DNA from: Mesostigma viride
Taxonomy: Eukaryota > Streptophyta > Mesostigmatophyceae > Mesostigmatales > Mesostigmataceae
Direction of reading: 5' to 3'
Assembly: GCA_009746045.1 (NCBI GenBank)
Contig: RPFO01000072.1
Location: 2,367,985 to 2,431,984, forward strand
Length of the DNA stretch: 64,000 bases
In this document: in pieces, positions 1 through 52,938 of the stretch
Layout of the letters: each line of letters opens with the position of its first letter
Position numbering within the stretch: the stretch's first letter is position 1
Notes under the pieces: model-generated
Seen by the model: the letters and a program-made list of their open reading frames with translations, nothing else
The model's database searches: none
Told to the model about the DNA's origin: nothing
Made by a program: the position numbers and the translations under genes

Positions 1-2
1 CA

Positions 3-41843
<41,841 letters not shown>

Positions 41844-41930
41844 CGGTGTCGTTAGCAGGGCAACAGTGCATTTTTGCGAAAAGAATTACCTACTTCATCG
41901 GAATCATTTTGTTTCAAAAGAAAGGCAGTA

Positions 41931-41935
41931 TGTAA
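41931..41935 (+). promoter_or_regulatory. Candidate TGTAA polyadenylation signal
   Basis: TGTAA lies 88 nt after the stop of the coiled-coil gene. TGTAA is the usual chlorophyte nuclear poly(A) signal; a pentamer can occur by chance, so support is positional only. Confidence 0.4.
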
Positions 41936-41958
41936 TCGTGGTTCTCTGAACACAATTT

Positions 41959-42165
41959 CTTTATAGTGAGATGGAAGGGTAGCCACTATCAGTATAGCTA
42001 GGTTATAGGGTTCACGTGACATACCTTTTGAGGCCGGTGCGGCCGGCCTGATCCGCGGATTGGTAGTGGCCGAAGATTTGGCCAGTTTTTCCTGGCCAGG
42101 TGGCAGGAGCTACGTTGAGATATGAACCTGCCTTTGTCTAGGTTTCTTTGTTAATGACGTAGTGA
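41959..42165 (+). repeat. 210-bp direct repeat, copy A
   Basis: Starts TAGTGAGATGGAAGGGTAGC, includes GGTTCACGTGACATA(C/T)CTTT and CAGTTTTTCCTGG, and ends near TTTCTTTG...GACGTAG. It matches 44853-45062 in the same orientation with roughly 80% identity by eye and several small indels. Confidence 0.85.
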
Positions 42166-43282
42166 TTAACTAGATCTAGATTCCTTCTCTCACACAATAT
42201 GTGACCTAATGGCCCCGATAGCCTTACGTAAGCCGCCGGCGATTAGAACGCCGATTCGCGTCATTTGTTCAGACGCAAAATTTGCATGACGAATAAACGC
42301 CCTCCGGGCCAAGGCCGCGTGACACGCAAAAAAAAGACAAAAGCAAACCCACCTAGCTAAGGTCGGCTTCCTTTCTTTTTCACAAGGGCGGCGACAGTAG
42401 CCAGGGGAAACAAAATTCTGGTCTGTCGAACCTTCACTGTCGGAGCCATATTTTTTGCCCTGAGCAGCAATTTGCCGAAGGGGCGCAAGGCTACACGGCA
42501 AGGTAGGCGCATCGCGCGAGGAGGACGGGGCGCCCACACCGCGGGCTGCTCACCACCAGTCGCCTTCAGTGCCGAAATGAAGCAGCTCGCCAAGTGCACC
42601 AGCCCTGCAGAGGCCGTGGGCGCAGTCCAGCAGGTCTTCGCGGTACCGAGGACTGGGTGACGGACGCCAGCTAGCTTGCATGTGGAGCTGGAGCCAGCCG
42701 AGCCAGATCGTGGTCTGTCGTGCAGTTGCTGGCTGATCACATTGACGTTGACAACGTGTTACATGCACGTGACCCGAATGAAGCTTTGTTGGCAAAACTG
42801 CTGGCCGTGGCGCAGAATGCAGATCTAGCGGCAAACGACGAGGAGGGGGCGCTGCCACCAATTACACCTGCACAACGAAAAATGGCCAAGCCGAAAGGCC
42901 TGGCCAAACATTAATTCGGCAGGTGGGGGGGCTGACAGAAATTAAGGAAACGAGGGCGAGCCGGAGGTTGGCGACATTCATTGGGGCACCGCCGGAATTA
43001 AGCCGAAAATCAGGACGACGAGGAGGACGACTGAGGGGGAGGTCGCAGCCGAGAAATTCATGCAAGGTTTGAAGGCAGCGCTGGGCCGGAGGAATGGAGG
43101 GGGCGGGAAGCCACTTCAAGGCCTCGAAAGGGGTGGCGCTGCCGAGCCGAGCCAAGAGCGTGAATTAATATCGGATTTCGGAGCCGGTGGTGCCGGGAGT
43201 GTTGGAGGACGCCAGCGACAATAGGATGGGAATCTGGTCGTGGGTCATGACAATCAAGCCTGGAGATTGGCGGAATCATATC

Positions 43283-43465
43283 ATGGAGAAGCGACTCGCG
43301 CTGCGCATCGCTACCTACAATGTCCGTACCGGCTGCCCGGAGGGGATGCCCCCCCGCGGGCCAACTCGAGCTTGTCCACTACTACTGGCAGCCGCGCCTA
43401 TGTCTATGTGGCATTCAGTTGATGTGCTCGGTGTTCAAGATCGAGCACGTCCGGCGCTCCTTTGA
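43283..43465 (+). pseudogene. LINE ORF2 start: endonuclease fragment
   Basis: ATG at 43283 opens MEKRLALRIATYNVRTG, and the frame continues to DVLGVQD before a stop at 43463. LRIAT(Y/W)NVRT followed by D-x-L-x-x-Q is the classic N-terminal signature of the AP-type endonuclease (exonuclease-endonuclease-phosphatase fold) of non-LTR retrotransposons. Only about 60 codons remain and no reverse transcriptase follows, so this is a truncated relic. Confidence 0.65.
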
Positions 43466-43589
43466 TTGAGGGCCCCGTTCAGTGTGTCACCCTTGCACTA
43501 GAATGCTCTTCTCTCCCGCCCGATTACTCTCCCACCGATGTACGACCGTCAGATGTGTGAATCCAACGGCCCGACGGACAGGTACAACC

Positions 43590-43702
43590 GAAAACCGCAA
43601 AGAGTTATCCGAAAACCGCAAAGAGTTATCCGAAAACCGCAAAGAGTTATCCGAAAAACCGCAAAGAGTTATCCGAAAAACCGCAAAGAGTTATCCGAAA
43701 CT
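43590..43702 (+). repeat. 21-bp tandem repeat AACCGCAAAGAGTTATCCGA
   Basis: Five copies of a 21/22-bp unit immediately after the LINE fragment, followed by two GTAGTGGTAGCCGAA-type half-units. A-run length differs by one between copies. Confidence 0.92.
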
Positions 43703-44852
43703 GAACCCCCATAGATGGATCCGACAAGTAGTGGTAGCCGAAAAAACGCATAGTGGTAGCCGAATAGCCCAGTCCAGTGGCCCGACATGCTGCATGCTGC
43801 ATGCTGTCGAATCGCCTGTAGTACCGCACATGCTACATGGACCTTGCTGCGGCGCGCCAGAAGGATTTGGAGCCGTCGGATGGGGAGGAGGTGCCCCAAC
43901 GCAAGGGGCGACGAGAAAACGGGAATAAATAGGGCGCACACCGTAGGTTATGCAGGTGATGTCGTCGGGCGTAATGTACGAGAACTGCTGGTCTTGAAAT
44001 AAAACTTGCGTCCCGGGAGGCCGCTGGCCGGACTACATCTAGTGTTTGCTAGCGTCCGCGTTCCTCCGGCAGGCTGCCGGCCGGGCTGATCCACTTTTTT
44101 CATGGTCGACTTAAAATGTTTGCTAGCATCCCACATCTTAAGTCCCTGTCAAATATAATCTTAATAAAAACCTTTGTGCACATCGATCGCCCGATAACGC
44201 ATTCCAAAACCAACCAAAGAAATGGCATGCAACTGCTGTGCGGCCCGGCGCATGCATGCGCCGGGTCAAGGGGGATTGGGCTTGTTGTGCTCCCCCACCG
44301 CTGCCGCCGGGCCCAAACTCGCCGGACCTCAAACTTTGCTCTAATCGGATCCTTCAGTGCATATTCCACTCCCGGCCTTGATGAAGGACGGACCCCCATT
44401 ATGCTCTCAATCGGTCATTGTCAGCTCTGCCCCACATGCTGGGCACCCTGCCGAAGCTAGATGCGTAGCGTTTTTCAACCAGGGGTATACTCCTGTTTTA
44501 TCCCCACGGGTCCCGCGATTGCTATAATGCAGGGTCAGTAGAAGTCGATCCACAGGTGGAAGTCATCGCCCCTGACTAGGGTAGCCGCGCTATACCTGCT
44601 ACCGCCTCGTCTGCCATTACAGTAGAGGACAGCTAGATATGAGGATTATATCCCCCTCTAGTGACTATAATATGGTTGGGGCATGATGCAAACGATATAT
44701 TTGTAACTTTCGTGTAATTATTTTCTAATGAGATGAGCATACTACTACTCCGTCACTGGCATGCACATGCGGATTGATGACACCCAAGTACTTACTTTAT
44801 GGAGAACAGCCAGAAAATTGTTTCTTATAGTGTTTCTTCTTAGAGTTTCTCT
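43703..44852. other. Intergenic sequence without recognised genes
   Basis: Mixed GC; short open frames only. TTTGCTAGC(G/A)TCC is present twice (44045 and 44107). Nothing with family signatures is seen. Confidence 0.5.
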
Positions 44853-45062
44853 ATAGTGAGATGGAAGGGTAGCCGCTATCAGTATATAGCTAGGTTACAG
44901 GGTTCACGTGACATATCTTTTGAGGCAGGTGCGGCCTGATCCGGATCAGTGGTGGCCAAAGATTTGGGCAGTTTTTCCTGGCGCCAGGTATTGCGTGGCG
45001 GGTAGGAGCTACGTTGAAATATTTATAAACCTTCCACGGTCTAGCTAGTTTTCTTTGACGTA
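44853..45062 (+). repeat. 210-bp direct repeat, copy B
   Basis: Second copy of the 41959-42165 repeat, with CTATAGTGAGATGGAAGGGT at its left edge. The copies are 2.9 kb apart and flank the LINE endonuclease relic; they lack TG...CA ends. Confidence 0.85.
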
Positions 45063-45689
45063 GCCTAGCTGTATCTGCTTAGAGTAGGAGGGGGGACATC
45101 CCCCGGGCGACATTTTAGGGGGGGGGGCCTAAGATCGCACAAGAGGGCGCTCCCTCGTCTGGCCTAGCGCGCCGCCCGGCGCCAGCCAAAGTGAAAAATG
45201 GCCGAGTGCGCTCTGCCAGCCAAAAGGCTGCGCCGGATCGAAAACGGCAACTTTGGGAGTGTGCTACGAGCTTAACGAACGTTGGTTGTACGACACGTTG
45301 CACTTTTTATAGCATCTCTTAGAAGAAGCTCTTAGTAAGCGATAATATTAGCATGACGTGTCTATTAATTAATTAGTAAATATTAGCATAGGCTCCAAGT
45401 AGGAGCATGCAGTTCAACATTTTGTACTGCAGTGCTCCAGCTTCTGACAGGCTGGTTGTTGGTGCGATGGTGGTTTGCAACTTGCAATTAAGAACGTCAA
45501 GGTGAATGGTGCTGCTTTTGTCCCTACAGCACGATCCGCAACATGCTCGGGGAAGGTGATCGCAGAACTCCCCCCTGGAACCCTGCACGTTTAATTACTG
45601 GGCGCCGCTGAGTGGCCATAACGGCTGTCTGGCTCAACTTACATCTGCAGTTTTGTCCCTTGCACCCCACTCAGCTATGCCACCGGATT

Positions 45690-46603
45690 CGGGTTGTACC
45701 TTGGTCCCTTGAACAATCATGTGTTACTATACCAACCCAACCCCAACCTAGTTCCCGACGATGCTATTATTTGGCTACATGTGGGAGCAACCCGCCTTGA
45801 CATGTTGTCATTGGACCCAGTGAAATTAATTGGCTGGGTGCTAAATCAGGGTGCTAGCAGAATCGTAAAAGGCCTTTACGAGTACACGGCAGATTGGGGC
45901 CGCTACACAATGCTCTGGCATAAAAACCATCAAGTCCACCCCGGACGGACACGCTGGGGCGCGACTGAGTGGCCTGGCCACACCTGGGTCCGCAACATCA
46001 CCCTCGCCGCTGACCACCCGCTAGTCGACCGCCGCGCGACCGACGTACATGCATGCAACACCTCTTGATGCACTGGTCCATCGGGGTCGGGGAGATCCTC
46101 CACCGGCGATTTCAACATCCTGCCACATGTTTATGTACCAACCCCAATGAAACGGTGGAACACCGATTTTTATGGTGTAACCTCCACCAGGGAGTTTGGA
46201 CCTGCAGCTGATTGGTTTATGGGCAGCCTGGACGTCTGAGCCTATCATACCGGTGTCTACCCGCTCAATTATCTTTGGCATCCGGAGCCTTGAGCTCACC
46301 TTTGCACAACAAGCGTGGATATGGCTCCGCACCTGCATGTTGTATACAATTTGGACGGTGCGAAATGATGTGGTGTTCAATAGGCGCACAGTGTTCGACA
46401 AAGCCGGGGTTCTCTCACGCTTCATTTACCTATGGAACTCTAGCTGGCATGCGACGATATTGCCTATTGGATGGTCGCAAATGAACAAAACAAAATCTGG
46501 GACCCTGGCGCGGACCAGGATAAGCCCAGCTCACTTGAGATCTTTCATGACCTCATGGGCAAAAATAGGATCTTTACCCTCATGCCCAATGCACAACCCA
46601 TGA
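45690..46603 (+). pseudogene. LINE ORF2 C-terminal relic with zf-RVT motif
   Basis: Three + frames succeed each other. Frame 1 (45694-46068) carries LSLDPVKLIGWVLNQGASRI and WGRYTMLWHKNHQVHPGRTR. Another (46071-46211) carries ILHRRFQHPATCLCTNPNET then VEHRFLWC, the C-x-C-x7-H-x4-C pattern of the reverse-transcriptase-associated zinc-binding region. The third (46196-46603) carries WLRTCMLYTIWTVRNDVVFN, matching the usual L-x-x-I-W-x-x-R-N end of plant-type LINE ORF2. At least two frameshifts separate the pieces; no RT core is seen. Confidence 0.7.
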
Positions 46604-48730
46604 GAAGTACAGCAGTGGCTTCCGTGGTCTAACAAGGCTCCGTTTTAGCCACTGACATCTTGATACCCTAGACTTAACAGGGATCAGCTATTGGATATAT
46701 TTGGAATAAACGTACACCTATTTCAAATAGGTGTAGGTAGATGATCTGGAAAACTTCAAGCGGAAAAGACGATGCCTGACGCCAGGCCGGGTCCGGTGTC
46801 AGAATCAACAACTGAACAACCTATAGCTGACGCCAGCCTGAAAGTTCCTACGTCTTCCTAAAATCAACCAATACTTGGTAAGTAATTCTCAGCCGGTATA
46901 TGTTGTAAGTACGTACAGCAATGATGGTCAAAGCTGCATGACTCCTGCACTAGCTAAAAATCAAGCGCCGGACCACGCTAGTGGGATCACCAGAGCGCAC
47001 TCCTTGTTGTCCTAAAACCAGGCGCCGGACCGGCGAGAAGAGTGCACTCCTGAAACTTTTCCTTCAGTGGCGCCGCCCTCAAAATTTCGACCGGAGTGCA
47101 CTCCGCCGCCATTTGAAATTCTGGCGCCAGACACATTTTTTCCGGCCGTTTTGGGGTGCTCGCTCCACTTCCCGAGGTGCCGCATCGGAGTGTACTGTTT
47201 TGCCTGGATGTCGATCCCGGGCCTCCAGCTCCTCTTATAGTACACTAGTGTGACCCGCTGGCTTCGCGCAGCCAAAAAATTAAGTCACTTTTGGGCGGTA
47301 GCTAGAGACCTTTTGTGCAGTAGTAAGTTATAGTTAGTCGGGGTAAAATTGGCTCTTTTTTAGCAAATTTAGCAAATTAGCAAATTAGCGGAGACCGGGG
47401 GGCGAGATTAATTAAGATGTACCTTGAAATTAAATAAGACGCACGCCTCTATCGAGATATATGTATGGAGGCGAGTTTCTATTGGCGTAAATTTTAAGTA
47501 TTGTACGACAACTGTCAAGGGTGACGGAAACACATCACCTAAAATCGGTCCGTCCGGTTACATGAGATCCTGGGAATTTTGGCGCGAACGCGTCGCGTTG
47601 AGGACGACGGGACCAGAAAAATTCCACCTCGCATGGCTGTCGACCCTATGTCCGCCGGAATATCAGTCAAAAGTCAATTATGCATGTTAAGTCGCTGCGA
47701 TGGATGCAAACGACGCGTAAACTCTCCTGCTTTGCGATGATGCATGGTAGATATTATTCGCGTATGTTCATGCGTCAAAATAATTCGCAAACTGAGACGC
47801 TGATTTTTTGTGTCGGCCAGATCTGGAATTGGCAGCGAAAATGCATGTTTATTAATTGTGGGGGAAACTTTTTTGTTGGAAGCTCACAATTCCCAAAAGG
47901 TCGAATCCGAATGGGCTTCAAGTCTAGTTTCACGAGCGCTAATCAGTTTTTCGAGAAACGAATCACATTTTCCAGGCTGTCGCATTACCTGCCGGCAGGT
48001 CAGATTTTGCTGTTTTCAGTGACGTTTACGACCGTCCTTGCTTGATGCGTTTCTTCCTTTTTTTCGGCTCACGGCATGGCGGGGCTTGTTCCAACATGCC
48101 TGCGGAGGTGTAAGCTGTGTAGCCATGATTTAAAAGTCACATATTGCTCTCGCGCCACCATCTGTTACTGCTCGACACTGCAAGAAACACTGGTTGCCTG
48201 CTCGCAACGCAAGCACAAGCACGACAACGGTGCCCTAATCCACATCCAGGCGTGTATTTCCGAGAAAAACTTCAGGCTTTTGTCGCGGCATACCTTCGGT
48301 GTTCCAAGCCGTTCACCGCTCCCCGAAATAGTCTTATGACTCGCTTTTATAGCATTGTGGGTTCGCGTCCGCCATCTCCGCCGGGTGCTGACACGAGATG
48401 TTCGCGCTGAACCTGGACTGCAAGGTCGCCCGCTACCGGTTAGCTGTACGTATTTAGCAAGCTCTGGATGATATTGTCATGGTTTTGGTGCAGGAAGGTG
48501 CTGTGGGGGGGTCTATCTCACCTCTTTACCTAGCTTTCCTCCTCCTAGCTTGACAGCTAAGTTTGCATCAGGAAGTCATGCTTGTTGACAAAGCTCGATG
48601 GATGTCAACCTTGGGATGTGCTGTGAAGGTGTTAGCATGCTTGCTTGAAGAATTGAATGCGTATGTGTGCAAGCAATGACATTTTTTTTAAGGGCAGTAG
48701 GTAGCAGCCACGTTCTTATTCAATTGTGTC
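46604..48730. other. Intergenic, probable TE-derived sequence
   Basis: 3' flank of the LINE relic, a GC-rich block (46970-47230) with recurring GAGTGCACTCC and GCGCCGGACC strings in both orientations, then AT-rich sequence. Open frames at 47680-48045 and 48076-48339 are short and have no recognised motif. Confidence 0.5.
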
Positions 48731-48732
48731 AG

Positions 48733-48930
48733 GACGTCTATGTTGCCTTTACTGCACTCTGTCCTAGAGGAGTTTGATGCCACTGTAGATGACTATGACC
48801 AGTGGGGTGGTGAGGATGGGCCGGTGTGCTGGGTGAGCCTGAAGGGCATCTTGGATCACGTGACCCTTAGGCAATCATGCCAGGCTGTGCAGTTTATGGC
48901 TTGTGATGTATGGATGCAGCGGGTGAGCAG
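48733..48930 (+). CDS. Possible isolated exon, unknown protein
   Basis: gtgtcag|GACGTC to CAGCGG|gtgagc encloses an open frame with balanced composition: MLPLLHSVLEEFDATVDDYD then QWGGEDGPVCWVSLKGILDH. It looks coding rather than low-complexity. I could not find in-frame partner exons on either side, so it may be a fragment of a degraded gene. Confidence 0.3.
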
Positions 48931-48952
48931 GTTGTCGTTGCCGTGGCCTGTG

Positions 48953-49405
48953 TTAGTGAACTCTATCATCTTTTAACTTACCCAAAGCCCCCCTAGACCT
49001 AAACTGCCTCGCCTTCTTTGAGGGGTTGCCTTCTTTGAGGAGTGCCATGTCTTGAAAGGTTTGTTGGGGCCCTGGCATTTCAGAGTAGGTTGAGGTGGAG
49101 AGGGGTGGCACACTGCTAGGTGATGGCAGGGCCATCATGTGATGCACCTTACGTTGGGATGGGGACCATGCATTTGTTCTTGTTGCTAGCATGGGCAGGG
49201 TGAGCGGCTGGGAGTAAGGTGTAAGTGCTACTTGTGCCACTGTCCGAAAGGGGAGCTCCATGCGGTGGGCAAACAGCGTTGCAAGCGTACACTTAACACA
49301 AATGTGGTCTGATGCACTCAGCTGACCTGCCATTTCTCTTGATGCACCAAACCACACTAAAGGCTTGATATAGCCGGTAGGAAATGCATGTGCTTGCAGC
49401 GTCAA
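48953..49405 (-). CDS. Uncharacterised 150-codon ORF
   Basis: Open frame on the - strand with non-repetitive composition (PTGYIKPLVWFGASREMAGQ; HICVKCTLATLFAHRMELPF) and no recognised domain. It probably encodes no conserved protein; listed because it is one of few non-repetitive ORFs in this block. Confidence 0.2.
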   Translation of the reverse strand: MTLQAHAFPTGYIKPLVWFGASREMAGQLSASDHICVKCTLATLFAHRMELPFRTVAQVALTPYSQPLTLPMLATRTNAWSPSQRKVHHMMALPSPSSVPPLSTSTYSEMPGPQQTFQDMALLKEGNPSKKARQFRSRGALGKLKDDRVH

Positions 49406-51360
49406 AAGCAGAGAGGGACATTGTTAGCACATTAGTGTGATTGTAAACCGATGAGTGTGAGCCTCCCCGTGCCATCCCATGCATTTTACACCTATTTTTG
49501 GCAATCCCCCATCACGCCGCAGTTATGCACCGCCTATGCAAGGGGGATGAATAGACAGTTCTAGGTGTGTTGAGGGATGAGATAAGGGTAAACATGAGGA
49601 GCCATGCAGGCTAAAAAGGAAGGGCGATGTCAACAGTGTGTTTGCCCAGATTTTGATGTCAGGAGGGGCTGAAAGATCAGTGGTCACGATAAACCTAGGT
49701 GGATTACATGAGAAATGACACGACCATGAGAGGGTGGTAGATGAGTTCAACTGAGAAGAGCTAGCATTACATGCACAGATTCCTAATGACCTATGGACTG
49801 TCCAAGGGTTGGAGTTCAGTGCACGTTCCAAAGACTATGATGAGCATGACGATGATGGCAAGGGGGCGGGGGGGCGCAATTAGGAGAGGCACTGATGCAG
49901 AATCATGTTGTACAGCAGCTAGGTGCTGAGCTCAATTGAATACCAAGCCACTGCTGTCCTTGATTGCGCTTTGTATTTCCATGTAGCAGAGAGGCACCTG
50001 GCAGATATATATTTGGATTAGCTGCTGTAAGACACGCACAGCAGGGGTGCCCAGCAGAGTGGGCCAAGTACTGCAAAGGAGATTGTGTGTGCTGCCGAGC
50101 GGGGCCCGTTTAGAAAAGAGACTGGTCAGCCGACAGCCACGACTGGTCAGCCAAGCTCCCCTTCTTGGGGCTTGTAGGCACTATGGTGCTTGTTCCGAAT
50201 GCCAGCATCTACTGTGATTGATGGTGATTTTGTCCCTTGATGATCGCTTTTTTAGTCTGTGTTGGCTGATGTATCCAGCCCCAGTGGCATGTAAATGAAT
50301 CCCATGACAGCCATGACGATAATTGAGTGAAGAATGCAAAGTTTTCCAAGACAATGGCGCAGAATATGGAGTATTTTGGCAAAAATCGCTCTATTTCTGC
50401 TTGCATCCGTCACTTTTAGTGGGCCGGCAGTGGTCCTAATATGTCCAACTTGTGTTCTAGTGTAAATTCAAGTATTGTGCTATTAATGTGACGAATTCTG
50501 GCATGATTGGGCCACATATGTGCTGGCAGGGGCTTCATAAGTTTGAAAATAATGCACTAAAACGGTGTTTTGGCTCATGTATGCCAGAATTATAGCACAT
50601 AGTTTGGTCCTACATTGCATACTTAAGGGCGGTTTTTGTCTTTGGATGTAAATTAATAAGCATGACCATTTCCAGCTGAATTGGACTACATTTACTACTT
50701 GTGTGTGGCTGCTATGCCTCCTTATGCCTGGAAAACATCATTTTTTGCACTTTTCCACGTCACGGTTTGATGCTAAAAATAGGTCAGTTGGCCCCCCAAT
50801 TTATGTGATGTGAACAGGGTCCTAGGGGGATCTTAAGTCCAGAAAGGCACCCCGATCTGACTGTATGTGTGGGAGATATGACCCCATGTAACAAAAAAGG
50901 CCATTTTTAGGTGATGTGAAAGTACTGAAATCGCGGAAGTGTCGCGGAGACGTTTCTACTTTCTAGATCGATTGCGCATTCGACGGTTAAGAGGCAGAGG
51001 TGCGGTCGACTGGCAGTACTGTACGACGGTGTTGGACGGAATTTCCGGTTAGCGATGCGGTCTAAAGCTTTGCATGTCACGTTGTCGGATCTTAGCCCTT
51101 GCGTCGCGCTATGCTGTGGCGAACTTATTCTCCGCCGTCAGATTGCACCGTCGATGAGCGTCGATGCTCGTCGATGAACCCAACGCAAGCCATGTGACGA
51201 AAAGAAGTATAAATTGGTGCGGCGGCCTCCAAGGCTGAGTTTGGTGAAGTACGGAACTTGTAGCCCGGCGACTCGATCCGCGTCGAGCAGTCCGCAGGTA
51301 GTCCGCCGGCGTTAATTTGTTAATGTGTTAATTTGTTAACTGGGGACAACCTAGTCAGGG
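49406..51360. other. Intergenic sequence, no gene seen
   Basis: AT-balanced unique sequence. A TATAAAT at 51208-51214 precedes 100 bp of GC-rich sequence, possibly a transposon promoter, with nothing coding after it. Confidence 0.5.
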
Positions 51361-51364
51361 TAAA

Positions 51365-51365
<1 letters not shown>

Positions 51366-51437
<72 letters not shown>

Positions 51438-51463
51438 ACGTTAGTTAGTACGTTAGTTAGTAC

Positions 51464-51549
<86 letters not shown>

Positions 51550-51626
51550 AGTTAGTTAGTTAGTTAGTCAGTTAGTTAGTTAGTTATAGTAAGTTAGTTC
51601 CGTAGTTAGTTAGTTAGTTAGTTAGT

Positions 51627-51669
<43 letters not shown>
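51366..51669 (+). repeat. (TTAG)n tetranucleotide array
   Basis: About 300 bp of TTAG with rare TACG, TAG and TAT interruptions. The unit is not a known telomere repeat of green algae (TTTAGGG/TTTTAGGG). Confidence 0.97.
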
Positions 51670-51894
51670 GAATCCCGCGCCGCACGTGGGCAGCAGAGTC
51701 TATAGTGGCCGAGGGCCGGAATATATTTATTAGTAGTAGAGGGCTAGAGGGACTGCCCGCTGCCCGGCGCAGCCGGCCGCAGCCCGCAGCGCCGGCGCTG
51801 GCCGCTGCTGCCTGCTGCTGGCCGCTGCTGGCCGCATGCTCGCTATATGCGTAGTTTGTAGTAGCCCGCTACGCGTAGTTCGTAGTATCGTGCT

Positions 51895-52130
51895 CGGACC
51901 TTCGCTTCGCTCGATCCATAGTAAAGCGTAGTTCGTAGTTTGTGGTCCTTCGCTGCGTTCCGGAGAGGGGAACAGTACAGTGCTCGCTTCGCTCGCTGCC
52001 CACTGCATGAACAGAACGGTGCTCGCTTCGCTCGATCGCTGCCCGCTGAACAGTACGGCCGGTGCTCGCTTCGCTCGCTGCCCGCTGAACAGGGTGCTGG
52101 CTTCGCTCGCGCTCGCTTTGCTCACTTGGC
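51895..52130 (+). repeat. GCTCGCTTCGCTCGCTGCCC repeat cluster
   Basis: Five or six degenerate copies of a 25-40 bp unit with GCTCGCTTCGCTCG and CGCTGCCCGCTGAACAG, self-complementary in part (GAGCGAAGC/GCTTCGCTC). Confidence 0.8.
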
Positions 52131-52691
52131 GCTTGGCGCGGGTTGGTGGTGGTCAGTAGGTCCGGGCTTCTTTCGTATTGGCGTTTAGTCTCTCCTCCTC
52201 TTTTTGCCGGGATTATTGGCGTGGAAGTCGGGATGCCCTGAATAGTGTCGGATGGCGTGACATTGCTACATGTATACGAGTTTATAAGATACACGCACAA
52301 TTACTAGGAATCTTATTGGCCGACGTACAGTTGACTGATCGACTGGCTGACTTTTTGCCAAGCTGGCCAAAAACTACAAGATGAAAGTATGAAACGGTAT
52401 GAAGACAAGATGGAGACGAGGGGCAATACATGTTGACCAGGCCTGTGTGCGCCGGCGTTGACGTTGGTGCTAGTAGAAATTCATAGAAATTCATCATTAT
52501 CAGCCATGGGTGACGAAATCAACGATGCTGGGCCCATGGCCCTGGCCCGTTGGTGATGACGGGGACGTCGAGATGTCTGTGCAACAGGAAAATGTTTGGA
52601 GCTTTACAGGTGGGATGGTCACCTGCCAGGGAATTATGCAAGGGTCGATGCCTGACAATATTATGCAAGGCGACGTTCAAGGACATTGCAT

Positions 52692-52938
52692 GCGCCATGC
52701 ACGCGAGCATGGGTCTTATTGCACCCACAGATTGCCGGATCGTTGACGTGTCCGTTTAGCTAGCGTGCCCCGGCCGAATGCAGCTGTGGCATGCCTTTGG
52801 CATGAAGGAGACTGGGGGTCTCTGCCCTTTCTCCTGTTGTGCACACACAGGGCCTTAAAAGCACTTCGGTGCTCCGTGACTCCCCAACGGGAGCACGTGT
52901 TTAATTTATTAATTAATTAATTAATTAACCCCTAAATG
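52692..52938 (+). repeat. Long inverted repeat, left arm
   Basis: Reverse-complement partner of 56957-57190. Shared landmarks, outside to inside, are CATGGGTCTTATTGCACCCA, TTTAGCTAGCG, GGCATGCCTTTGGCATGAAG, CTGTTGTGCACACACAGGG and CTCCCCAACGGGAGCACGTG. By eye identity is above 90% over about 210 bp. The arm contains hairpins (GAGACtggggGTCTC, GCACTTCGGTGC, CTCCCcaacGGGAG). Confidence 0.9.

Larger units (their letters stand above)
41844..43282. other. 3' flank and intergenic sequence
   Basis: Contains the 3' UTR, the first copy of a 210-bp duplication, and GC-rich sequence at 42360-43180 with short open frames of no recognised family, probably 5' sequence of the LINE relic that follows. Confidence 0.5.

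Noticed and set aside
44853-45062. Certain LTR of a retrotransposon
   Set aside because: The pair with 41959-42165 is real, but there are no TG...CA termini and no gag/pol between, so I list it only as a direct repeat.
47424-48339. Short + strand ORFs as genes
   Set aside because: Each is under 125 codons, without splice logic, motif or composition support; probably degraded element sequence.
51366-51669. Telomeric repeat
   Set aside because: The unit is TTAG, not TTTAGGG or TTTTAGGG, and the array is internal with interruptions.
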